In this document: one piece after another, positions 48,405 to 58,968 of the stretch
Numbering within the stretch: position 1 is the first letter of the stretch
Layout of the letters: every line of letters begins with the position of its first letter
NCBI RefSeq assembly: GCF_029852145.1
Contig: NC_079970.1
Coordinates: 20,340,331-20,404,330 of the forward strand
Direction of reading: 5' to 3'
Length of the DNA stretch: 64,000 bases
DNA from: Microplitis mediator
Lineage: Eukaryota > Arthropoda > Insecta > Hymenoptera > Braconidae
Notes under the pieces: generated by a model
Database searches by the model: none
Told to the model about the DNA's origin: nothing
The model's input: the letters and a program-made list of their open reading frames with translations, nothing else
Translations under genes and position numbers: made by a program

Positions 48405-49026
48405 AATTAAATACTAAAATATAAATATAACTGTCAAAAAAATATTTATTGATTAAATTTAAATGACAAATTATTGTTGCGCGTTTACTTTTTATTTATA
48501 CCGGTTTTGAAATGAAAACAAAGTTTGATTACTTTGTAAATCACAAGAGGCAGCACTTTCAACAATTCTTGTGATTGTCATTGTGTGCGCACTTGCAACA
48601 AACATGCACACAAGTATGTACTTGTAGTTATATTTATAGATATCTAAGTACTTAGTTTTTACTGTACATAGATATGTTTATAGACACGTAAGTAGAAAAA
48701 ACCATATAATGGAAAAACTTAATCAGAAGCATAACATAAACAGATAATTAAAAAGTGTTCAAAGTTCATATTTGTGATACAATTTATTGAATATTGTTAT
48801 TTATATAAATTTAAATTTCCACAAATACATAATTGAGCATGTGGTTTAAATGATAATTGCAATAGCTGATTATACAACGACGTTAAAATAAAAAGTCCAA
48901 GAAATGTGGGAACAAGTAGAAGTAGATCTGTGATTGTAAAGTTAAATAAACTCAGTGTGCGATAACGTTGGGTATTTAGTAATTCACTGGATAGACTCTA
49001 AGTTTGATACTAATTTTAGCAGCATC
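48405..49026. promoter_or_regulatory. Divergent promoter region Misato / MBOAT
   Basis: 622 bp between two head-to-head ATGs. A GC-richer block at 48540-48625 (AGAGGCAGCACTTTC, GTGTGCGCACTTGC) is the likely Misato start region. The MBOAT leader is AT-rich. No TATA box stands out. Confidence 0.4.
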
Positions 49027-51367
49027 ATGATGCTCGATGATATAATTTATGTTGGTTTACTTATTGGTCTCATAGGATTTGGTAATTATTTTCGTTATAT
49101 TAAAAATCCAGTGAGTAAACAATGGATAAGTTCTGGAGTTGGATTTTTTGTATCACTTATTGTTTCTGGATGGGATATTCTTCATCCAATTATTATGACC
49201 ATAATATGTGCGGCGATTATTTCACAATTGTCTCCTAGGTAATTATTTAAAATTTATGAGTATGAGTGTAGCAGACAGACAAATTTAAAATTATTAATAA
49301 ATAGAGTTAATAATTGATAGAATAAAATTTTTAGAAATTTCGCATTTAAAAAATTTGAAAATTAATAAGTGCATTTTTTATAAATATTTTTTTTTTTAAT
49401 TATTTATAATTTTAAATGTCTAATGTCTGCTACATTCACACTCATTCGAAATTTTATGATACTGAAGTTAGCTGAAGTTTAAAAATTTTGATACTCATTT
49501 CAAAACGATGAATTATAAAAAAAAATTTCACTCATGGTTTTTTAAATTTTCTACATGTGCATTTTTGAAATTTGGTGTTTTTGTAATTTATTTGTTCTAA
49601 AAAAAAATCTGAAAATGTTTTATTGTCTACCAACTTCAGGATATCAAAATGAATGAGTGTAAATGCAGCAATTTTTTAATTACATATAAAAACATTAAAT
49701 ATTTGAAAAAATTCCTGTGCTGAATTTTGAATTTTCTAAACATGCATTTTTTAATTTTTATTTTATAATCATTTTTCTTTATTATTTCAAAGTTTTAAAA
49801 ATTTCCAGATGTCCACTAACTTTACTATCATTAAAAATGATACTGAAAGTAGCAGACATTAAAAAAATTTATTTATTTTAAATAAACAACTCAAAAACTT
49901 AAATTCAAATCTAAAACGTATCGTTTTTTTCTGCTCTAAAAATTTTATTTTCCTTCCCATGAGCTCATTTATAAAAAATAAAAATATCGCCTGATGTCTG
50001 TGACTTCCATTATCATTTAAAATGTCATTACTCATTATTTATTAGTCATTTCATCATTACATACTTAAGTTTAATTATATATATGACTGTTATTTTTATT
50101 ACTGTAACTTAACTTTAAAAATTAACTTTATTACAGGATTAGACATACGACTTCTTTTTTCTTTTCGTTCTTTTATCTACTGATAATATCCAGATTAACT
50201 GAATGGTATGGACTACCAGAAATTTCAACACACACTAATTTAATATTAATGTTGATGACGTTGAAATACGGTGCTATGGGTTTTGAATTAAATTCAGTAT
50301 TAGAGGAATTGAAAACTAACCCAGATATTCAATGTTACAAAGCCATGAAAAATATTAGTTTTCTAGATGTTGTACACTATGGTTGGAGTTATATGGGTAT
50401 TTTAACAGGTATTATTAATTTGGTAGCTTTATTTTTACTCTAAAGCCCAGCCAATACAACAATTATTAAACGTAAAATTATTGCAGGACCTTTCTACAGG
50501 TATAGAACGTACTGGGATTGTATTAATAGAAAGTTTTCAGATTATATTGAGTGTTGGGAGCCAACTCTTTACAAATTAAAATTGATAGGTGTGTCTACAG
50601 TCATTTTTTTGTTAACCAATCACATATATCCAAATTACGTAAGTTATTTATTGAGTAAAGACAGGATGCAGGTACCAGTTTTGGACACTTGAAAATTTAA
50701 ATAAAATAATTTGTAAGACGCAATGACAATTTTTAAATTGTCTTTAAAAATACTTTTACCCCACTATTGAATGGGAAATCTTATTTCATATTTTTTATTA
50801 ATTAAAATAAAGCATCAAATGTCCAAAAATGGAGCAGTAGCCACAAATGGGACAGTCGAACTCCATTAACTCGGAGTTAGTCTACGGAGTAGCGGAAATT
50901 TAAAATTTCTGTTAACGGATGCTCCTTCTTTCTTTAAAAGTAAACTGTACGCATGCACTCTTACATTTATATGAATGACGCATAGATAAATATACAGACA
51001 CATTCAAATGTATAGCATCGAGTGGGAGAAAGTGTAGTTTGTAGTGGGAGTCAAGACTGAGGGGAAGTTCCGAGATAACGGAATCCGAGTTACTGGAGTT
51101 CGACTTTACTGATAATGAATTTTAAACTAAAAAGTATATAATTTTATAGTATGTACTGACTGAGGAATTCCAAGAAAGACCATTTTGGTACCGATTGTGG
51201 TACATTTACCCATCGTTTTTAATTTTCCGCACAAGATTGTACATAGGGATGATGTTTTCCGAGTGCGTTTGTCAAATGGCTGGTTTAGGAGTGTACCCTG
51301 TCAGCTCAGAACCTCGATCTGGTCTCGGACCCAAGGACTACAAAGCAGCTGAGCAAATGTACATACA

Positions 51368-51421
<54 letters not shown>

Positions 51422-52290
51422 AATGATTGGTGCAGAATATAAAACCAAGTTCTGCTGCAAGTTTATTTTTGCACAATTTACTTTATTGATCTCTTAAAAA
51501 TAAATTGTGTCAAAATTAACTTGGATCAGCACTTGGCTAGAATTTCTACTTCAATATATACATGTATATATAACTTCCCTTGGCTTGGATATTTATAAAA
51601 CTATAGCCAATTATCGATTCAAGTAATTTAAATTATTTACGATTGTAATTAATGAATCTTTTTATAGCGCTTTAAATCCAGAGAAAATAAAGGAAGAGAA
51701 AATGGACTTTGAGACTGTATACAACATTGATTTGTGGGGAGTTGAAAAAAGTTACTTAGTGAGAACGGCAATGAAACGGTGGAATATTACCGTTCAATAC
51801 TGGATGGCTAATTATGTATACAAAGTATTTCCGTGGAAAAATTTACGAGCGGCTGCGACATTCTTCGTTTCAACAATTTGGCATGGATACGCCTTTGGAT
51901 ATTTCGTTGGAATATTTTCCGTTGTTTTATTCCTTCCAATCGAAGATACTTATGTTAAATTTTATACTCAGAGCAAGGAAAACAGTTTAGTAAGTCAGAT
52001 ATTTGTTTTATTTATAGACAAGTCCATTAATTAATTAATTAATTAATTGACTAATTAATTATAAAAAAATTTTTTAGGCAAGAAAAGGATGGTGGTGTTT
52101 TCTATGGTTCTTGAGGTTCAATTGCATGGCTTACCTCTCATTCGGCTTTCAATTACTTAATTTTGGTAGCATATATATTTATTACAAGAGTGTCTACTTT
52201 GTTGGACATATACTAGCTGTGTTATTGTACATTATTGGACGCACATTAAAGCCTTACCTGATTACCAAAACAGAAAGTCAAAAGCTATAA
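49027..52290 (+). CDS. MBOAT7-like lysophosphatidylinositol acyltransferase
   Basis: Multi-pass ER enzyme that re-acylates lysophospholipids; MBOAT7 prefers lysophosphatidylinositol and arachidonate. Six exons: 49027-49238, 50137-50408, 50487-50638, 51150-51358, 51668-51989, 52078-52290; 459 residues. The usual MBOAT7 order is clear: several hydrophobic segments, then YMGILTGPFYRYRTYWD, then RTRLYIGMMFSECVCQMAG, then NIDLWGVE with MKRWNITVQYWMANYVYK, and the catalytic-histidine segment STIWHGYAFGYFVG. The frame extends upstream of 49027 without an ATG, so the start is the first ATG of MMLDD. A TA microsatellite lies 12 bp after the exon 4 donor. Confidence 0.93.
49239..50136. repeat. MBOAT intron 1 with family C and D copies
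   Basis: Family C copy at 49255-49445 begins only 16 bp after the donor, followed by a family D copy at 49455-49645 and a further degraded palindromic stretch to about 50020. Intron size is mostly MITE. Confidence 0.6.
50853..51107. mobile_element. Family A MITE in MBOAT intron 3
   Basis: Ends CAGTCGAACTCCATTAACTC and, on the right, GAGTTACTGGAGTTCGACT. Interior matches the 6247 copy (GAATGACGCATAGATAAATA). The right terminus carries extra bases (TTACTG), so the exact end is uncertain. Confidence 0.7.
51371..51417. repeat. (TA)n microsatellite next to MBOAT exon 4 donor
   Basis: About 23 TA units starting 12 bp after the GTACAT donor of exon 4. Confidence 0.9.
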
Positions 52291-53151
52291 TTAACATAGC
52301 GTTGAATAATGTTTATTGCCTTAATGATTAATTACATTTTTAATTGAGGACGTGAATCTGTTGAATAATAATTTCAACGTGGAGTCTTTTTTTTTTTTTT
52401 TTTTTTTAAATAAGAATTTTTTAAAAATGTTTTAATTTTAAAATTCAGATAGAATTTTAGTTTTATCAAAATAACTTACAAATGCCAATACGTAATAGAT
52501 AGTAAGATTTAAAATTAAAAATAAATAAACTTAATTAAAAGTTTAATACTTAAACGAAGCAATCAATTAATTGTAATTGTTGATACTAAAAATTTTAGTA
52601 ATTAATATTTAAAATGCAATTAAATTTTATTGACTAATTAGCATTTTTATATAGGGTATGAAAAAGTACAAATATATATATAGGAATATATATATCTGTA
52701 AATAGGTGATAAATGTAATTAATAAATTAATAAAACATTTGTTGATTTAATAATAAAGATTTATTTATATCACGAGTGATAATCAGTTGTCAATTTACTG
52801 TCTATGTAAAATAAAATAAAAAAAAATAAACTATTAAAAAAAACTAGCATCTAAATAAATCAATACTTACATCAAAAATTGGGTAATTAATTCTGAAAAC
52901 AAGGTATGATAAATAGCAAATATATAAAAATCCGTTATGTATAATTTTACCAACGAATACGACAAAAAAAATTATTAAAGCATCTCCACTTTCGTACACG
53001 CGTTAAAATAAAATTAGATAGTAAATCAATAAAAAAAAATTTAAAAAAAAAATTGCAATTAAATAAATAAAAATACAACCGAATATTTGAGATAAAAGAC
53101 TCACGGTTTCACAGTGACGGCATTACGTTGAGGTGGATGATGATATGGCGT
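52291..53151. other. MBOAT 3' UTR and AT-rich intergenic DNA
   Basis: Poly-T run at 52387-52406; AATAAA words at about 52721 and 52729 could end the MBOAT mRNA. 52800-53150 is AT-rich and may hold the 3' UTR of the minus-strand coding segment starting at 53152. No other gene seen. Confidence 0.4.
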
Positions 53152-53364
53152 TTAAACAGCTAAGAATCCGAACCTGAAGACACTCGAATCAGCTTCAAGT
53201 GGATCGGCAATAAACTCCCTCAAGTCAACGTCGTCCTGAGGAAGATTATACAGTCCAGTTGAAACTCTGAAATAGGAGACTTTTTCGAAAGGGGCAAATT
53301 TGGTCGAAGGTCTATGATGTCTCTCACCGACATCCTCCAAATAAAAGTCATTCAGGGGTTAATG
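53152..53364 (-). CDS. Unrecognised terminal coding segment in an inverted duplication
   Basis: Open minus-strand frame of about 70 codons ending in TAA at 53152, protein-like in composition (KFAPFEKVSYFRVSTGLYN, then a DDVDLREFIADPLEADSS stretch). In-frame upstream stop at about 53362 and no clear acceptor, so it may be the last exon of a gene or a complete small ORF from ATG 53340. A degraded, inverted copy lies at 53935-54020. Product not recognised. Confidence 0.4.
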
Positions 53365-53672
53365 AAAAAAATGTAAAAATACTCCCAAAAGATTTTTCGC
53401 AAATATTTCATAAACAAAAAAATTTTAAACGAAACTTATAAAGAGAAAAAAGTATAAGAAATTTTTTTTGTATCTGTAAAATAGATTTTTGAAATTTTAA
53501 AGCTTAAATTTAATGAATTTTTATGATGCGCAACTGAAGTAGAAAAAAATGTGTACATATAGCTCTGCTATGAGTGTAAGCAGTCCAGCTATAGGTACAC
53601 ATTATTTTTTACTTCAGTGGCGCATCCTTATGAAAGTTCAGTAAATTTAAGCTTTAAAATTTCAAAAATCTA

Positions 53673-53785
53673 TGAAGGTAAAAGACAGTACCCAATCACT
53701 CCATGTATTTGTATATCTATATTTAGTAAAAATATAGATATACAAATACATAAGTGATCGGGTACTAAGTCTGTTACCTTCCATG
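53673..53785. mobile_element. 113-bp perfect-type foldback inserted in hairpin arm
   Basis: ATGAAGGTAAAAGACAGTAC and its complement form the ends, with an inner perfect palindrome ATATAGATATACAAATACAT. It is absent from the opposite arm of the surrounding inverted duplication, so it inserted after that duplication formed. Confidence 0.65.
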
Positions 53786-53934
53786 TAATTTGTAGATACA
53801 AAAAAAATTTCATATCTTGTTTTATATGAATTTTTTTTCTCTACAAGTTTCGTGTAAGTTTTTTTTTGTTTATGAAATATTTGCGAAAAATCTGTTTTTT
53901 TTTTTTTTTTCCTCATCGACTCCTGGGGTGATGA

Positions 53935-54020
53935 CTTTTCATTTTGTGGGTGACATCATCCCTCAACCAAATTTGCACCAACTTTATAAAATGTCTCCTA
54001 TTTCGGAGCTTCGACTGGAC
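53935..54020 (+). pseudogene. Degraded inverted copy of the 53152 coding segment
   Basis: The plus strand reads HHPSTKFAP, VSYFGASTGL and similar words parallel to the minus-strand segment at 53152-53364, with several in-frame stops. It is a non-coding relic of the duplication. Confidence 0.55.
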
Positions 54021-55798
54021 TAAATAAAGATCCTGAACAGGAAACCTGACATACCACGAGGCGTCAGCAAAAAGTGTCTCCCATGTCAGCAAACTCGACT
54101 GCGACATCAGTAATCGTTGACTATTAAACATATATACATATTTTGTTTCCGTTCACTTCTAGGCTCGGTTTCTTGCTTTCGTCATCCCCTTCGTCATAAT
54201 AACAACGGCGTATTATATTTCTCTCGTACGTGATCCTAAAATTTAAATCGCCCAAAACCCACCCGTGACAACACAATAGAGTGAGCGCGTTCGTTCACTC
54301 AAACTCACTAATGTAACGGGAACCCTGCTTAGCGCCTTTCACTTTCACCGCGAATCTCGAGCTTCATCGTCATCGTCATCGTCACCATCATCATCATCGT
54401 TATCACCAGACACCGCCAACCGCTTAGCTCGCTAACTCTGCATACAGCAAACTCAGCATACAGCCCCGCTACAGTTCGGCTTACTGCATACTCTCAGCTA
54501 CCCCCATCACTCGACACGCCACTCCACGCCTTTCCACCGCCTGTGGCACCATAAAATCACAACTTAGTTATGTGCAATAACTTTGCTGCATCCAGATTGT
54601 TTCAAGGGTACTAATTAATTTTATTAATTTTTTTTTTTTAAATATTAATTACTTATACTAAACTATTTTTTTTTTTTTTGTAAACGGGAGGGCGTTAATT
54701 CGACATGACTTACGGGTTCAATTTAAATTTAAAAAAGTTATATATAAATTTATATAATTTTTTTTTTACTCACTTGAGTAAATAATTTCATTCATCATGC
54801 ACATAAATTAACTTGTCTAAACTGTATTTGTTTGTATTTAGAATTTTGTGTTTTTATCTTTTATATATTTTATTACAAATGGCAAAAGTTACATAAATAA
54901 ACTTGTAATTAGTAGTTACAGAAAAACGCAAAACTTATCGTCTAAGAAGTAATGAGAGAAAAAAAAATTAAAAAAAAATAAATCTATACAATAAGAATTC
55001 TACAATATATCAAGTTAATTATTTTAAACACGATAAGTTTAATTGAATTAATTAATTAGACTTTGTCTATAACTATTTTATTAATTTTGGGCGGGAAATT
55101 TATTTAAATTGTCAACTTTAAATTTCTACAAATACTTTTAGTTAACAAGAGAATACCCGTGGGAGTTAGTTTATAATTCGCGTTAAAAAAATTCAAACGA
55201 AAACTTATCACAAGATAAAAAAAAAATTAAGAACAATTAGTGAATAGAAATTGGTGTTTAATTGTTGTATTGTTTCATTTTTTTCGTACACAAACTAACA
55301 TTGTATAATATATTCACTTTGTAATTGATAAGTAGTAATTAATGATAAAGCTTGTGTGATATATACGTAATAACTTTAAAGACAAAAATTATAATTATAA
55401 ATATAAAAAGAAATAAAATGAAACGCGGTATAGAAATTAATTAGAAAAATTGACTTGGAAATATAACTTTTTGTTCTGTTAAATATAAATTGTAATTCTA
55501 ATAATAATTATAAGTTTGTAGATATATATATATATTATAAAATTAATTTGGATTTTCATAATTAATCATTAATATTTATAATTATTGTTGCTGTTATTAT
55601 TATTATTAAAATCCCAAAGAAGTGCGTCGAAATGATTAATACGAAAATGATCAAAAGATGCGAATGTGCTAGTGTGATTAAGGTATTTAGAGTATTAATT
55701 ATACCTTTTTATATTTTTTCAATGTCAGAATAAACTGCATTTTAAACTCGGGGCACGTGCATCTCATTCTGTTGTACTTTCATACAAAGTCAGCCATC
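54021..55798. other. CpG-rich block, then AT-rich DNA and SRSF2 3' UTR
   Basis: 54280-54550 is CpG-rich, with (ATC/GTC)n near 54365-54405 and several CGCG-type words, and looks like a promoter/5' UTR of an unidentified transcript; leftward transcription would cross the inverted duplication. 54600-55400 is AT-rich with no feature seen. 55400-55798 is probably SRSF2 3' UTR. Confidence 0.35.
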
Positions 55799-57070
55799 TC
55801 AGTCCCTGAAATTAAATCATTAAGATAACAATTAATTTTTTTACTTAAATATTATTATCAATATGATTATTTTTTTTTTTTTAATCATTTTATTTTTGTT
55901 AAAGCAAATAAAATTTATCTTTTGAAAGTATGAGTAATTAAGTTCTGATAATTTAATTTTTCTTTTAAATTTTAATTTAAAAAAATTAATTATTGTTCTG
56001 ATTCACCGGAAACTAAAAAATTTCTCAGAGAAAAAAAATATTTTCATTATTCCTCTGAGTACTGATGAGAAAAAAAAAACTAGGACGGGATATTGATCAT
56101 TGTTATGAATATTTTAAGCTTCCAAGTAAGAAAGTCATAAAATATTTTTAAATTGGAGTAAAAAATTTAAGGGGATTTATTGAGAAACTGAAAAATAGTT
56201 TTTTAAAAGTAAATTAAATATTTATTATTAATAAGTAAAAAGATTAATTACCTAGACTTTGACCGGCTATTTTCTCTTTCCGCAGACTTACTGCGTGAAC
56301 GAGATTTACCTCGTGAACTTTTACTGTCTGACCGGGAACGACTGTGACTACGGCTGTAGGAACGTCTGCGGTCACGGTCGCGGCTTCTTGACCTAGACCG
56401 GGATCGAGATCGAGATCGTCTGCGATCTCGGCTGCGACTACGTGATCTAAAAAAATTTTTAAATTTGAATTATAAATAAATTCTTAAAAATAATGGAAAA
56501 ACTTGGAGTGATATTTATAATAATTTGATAATAAAGTAATTACCTTCCTCGGCGACGACTTCCACGGCTTCTGTGAGGTGATGTTGGTCTTCCATAACGT
56601 GCCATTTGAACACGAAGTTCCCTTCCGTCTAAAAGACGTCCGTCCATAGCGTCAAGTGCGTCTTCAGCATCACGTTTGTCGTAAAATCTAGAAAATTATC
56701 AAAATATATTATTATTATTATCATTAATATTAAATGAGTCATATTATTATTCCCGGTAATTTAAATAGAAAGAATTGATGACGTCACAGCTTGTAACTAC
56801 GAAAAATATGCATGCGTCGCACTGTTATCAAATGATAAAAAATATAATTGCAATGATAGTAAAATAAATAAAATAATAAAACTGTTACCTGACAAATGCA
56901 AAACCACGACTTTCGCGGGTAAAACGGTCACGGGGAATATAAATATCACCAACTTCTCCACATCTCTCAAACACACGTCGTAAATCTTCCGGCGTTGTTC
57001 TGTAAGTTAAATTATCAACTTTCAAAGACACCATCCCGTCAATACGGGGAGGAGGACGACCGTAACTCAT
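55799..57070 (-). CDS. SRSF2 / SC35 splicing factor
   Basis: SR protein that binds exonic enhancers and promotes spliceosome assembly in nuclear speckles. Four exons: 56889-57070, 56544-56687, 56252-56446 and 55799-55805; 175 residues. The RRM has RNP2-like SLKVDNLTYRTTPEDLRRVF and RNP1 SRGFAFVRFYDKRDAEDALD, ending with RELRVQMARYGRP. An arginine-serine tail follows. The last exon adds only Arg-Asp and the stop; without that splice the frame would stop at once (AGGTAA), giving nearly the same protein, so the final intron may be regulatory. Shorter RS tail than vertebrate SRSF2 (221 residues). Confidence 0.95.
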
Positions 57071-57245
57071 TATTTTTTATATAATTTTACGTTATTTTTA
57101 CTTATATTTGTTATAATAAAACAAAATTTAGCAATTATTAACTGCTCGTCATACGACGTATCCACACACTGCCGACATACGACCAAGACAAGATGGCGTT
57201 TGTTAAATTACGATTGACGCCTTAATACAACCGGAAGTGACTTTC
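57071..57245 (-). promoter_or_regulatory. SRSF2 promoter with ETS and YY1-like sites
   Basis: ACCGGAAGTG (57230-57239) is a strong ETS/GABP-type site and AAGATGGCG (57190-57198) a YY1-type site, both typical of housekeeping promoters; no TATA box. Confidence 0.5.
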
Positions 57246-58968
57246 AATAACTACTTAAGTCAGAAGTATTTTTATATTTCATTGTGTTATCGACTATAGA
57301 TAAAGAGATCAATTTTTCTTACTTTTTTCGATTTAAATTTTCCCGCGGATTTTGAAATTTCAACTAAAGCACCAGACTGTCAGTCTCTTTATGTTTTTAA
57401 TTAACAAAATTACTTTTAAGGCAGACAATTATTTATTTTTATAATAAATTTACTATTTTGAATCCGTTTAATTATTATTGAAAAAAAAAAAAAAAATAAG
57501 GAGTGACAGCTGATACTTTATGATACCAAAAATAGCAGATATTAAATTAAAATTTTTATAAACAAGTTACTTGTAAGTAAAATACAATTTTTCATTTATG
57601 CACAAAAATATTTTTCAAAATTTTTTATAAGCAGTTTTTGAGTTTTTTGTCTAAGTATTTTATTATAAGTTTGAATGCAGCAGACATCAGACAAATTCAA
57701 AATTATTAAAAAATTGAGTAAATGAATAATAAAATAAAATTTTTAAAAATGCACATTTAAAAAATTTTGAAATTAATAATAAGTGCATTTTTTATAAATA
57801 TTTTTTTTTTAATTACTTACTCTATTTATTTATAATTTCAAATTTCTCTGATGTTTGCTACACACACTCATATTTTATATGACACTGAAGCTCGCCGCCG
57901 TCTGATAATTTTGAATTTTTTTTTAAAATGACGGATTATAAAAAAAAAAGGATTTTAAAAATTGCACCCATAGTTTTTGAAATTTTCTACATGTGCATAT
58001 TTTTCTTTTTTTTTCTTTCATTCAAATTGTGGTAAAAAAAATCCAAAAATTGGTAATTGTCTGCTAACTTCAGTATCATTATTTTATTTGTTTATTTAAA
58101 AGAAATGATACTGAAGTTAGCCGACGTCTAATAATTTTTTGATTATTTTTAAAAACGACAAATTATAAAAAAAAAATATTTTAAAAAATTGCTCCTAAAG
58201 TTTTTTAAATTTTCTACATGTGCATATTTTTAGTTTTTTTTTAAATTTAAATTGGATTGTTAAAGAAAAAATCCGAAAATTTTGAACTGCTTGCTAACTT
58301 CAAGATCACTAAAACAAATAATTTTTTTAAATGTCTTCTACTTTCAGTATCACGATACTTTGCACATTTATTTTTATTTTTAATATATTTTATCAGTAAT
58401 TAAAAACATATAAATGAAGTTTAATTATTATAAATTTTATAGATAAATATTTAAACTTTTGTAGCAAATAAACTAATGAAAGAAAAAATTTATCAAAGGA
58501 AAATTAATTAAAATGGCAGACCTGGTAATTTACCCTGAAATTTTTTATTTTTTGTAGCTTAAAAATTAAAAAAAATTATTTATTCTAGTTAACAAAAAAT
58601 TGTATGTAAAAAAAACTATAAATTAAAATTTAAATAACAAATTTAATTATTGATAAATTACTATAAATAAAAAATAAGTCACTAAAATTATTTTAAAATA
58701 AATATCGACGTTAAAAATTATAAAAAAAAATATCAACGACTAGTCTAATGATCTATACTAATAAATATTTAAATAAATTAAATATTAATCTAAATTTTAA
58801 ATATTGCTCAACTTAAATTGCCCTAGTATTTGATTATTTATCAATAATTTTAATTGCAAAAAGCCTAAGAATCTAAGAATTAAAAAACAAATTTTATCTC
58901 TACACTCAGTAAAGATAAATAAAAGTATGTTTTCTAAACACTAAATAATATTATTAACTATAATAAAT
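57246..58968. repeat. Intergenic AT-rich DNA with MITE cluster
   Basis: Family C copy 57670-57872 followed by two family D copies in the same orientation (57880-58082 and 58105-58312). 58400-58968 is AT-rich DNA without recognised features, probably including the 3' UTR of the Tigger-like gene. Confidence 0.55.

Larger units (their letters stand above)
53247..54020. repeat. Long inverted duplication (hairpin) with coding arm
   Basis: Left arm about 53247-53564, right arm about 53587-54020, loop 22 bp. Matching pairs include GCAAATATTTCATAAACAAA (53400) with its complement at 53868, GCGCAACTGAAGTAG with the complement of CTTCAGTGGCGC at the loop, and the coding text (GTCTCCTATTTC, AACCAAATTTGC/GACCAAATTTGC). 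The right copy of the coding part is full of stops. The right arm also carries a separate palindromic insertion (53673-53785). Confidence 0.75.
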
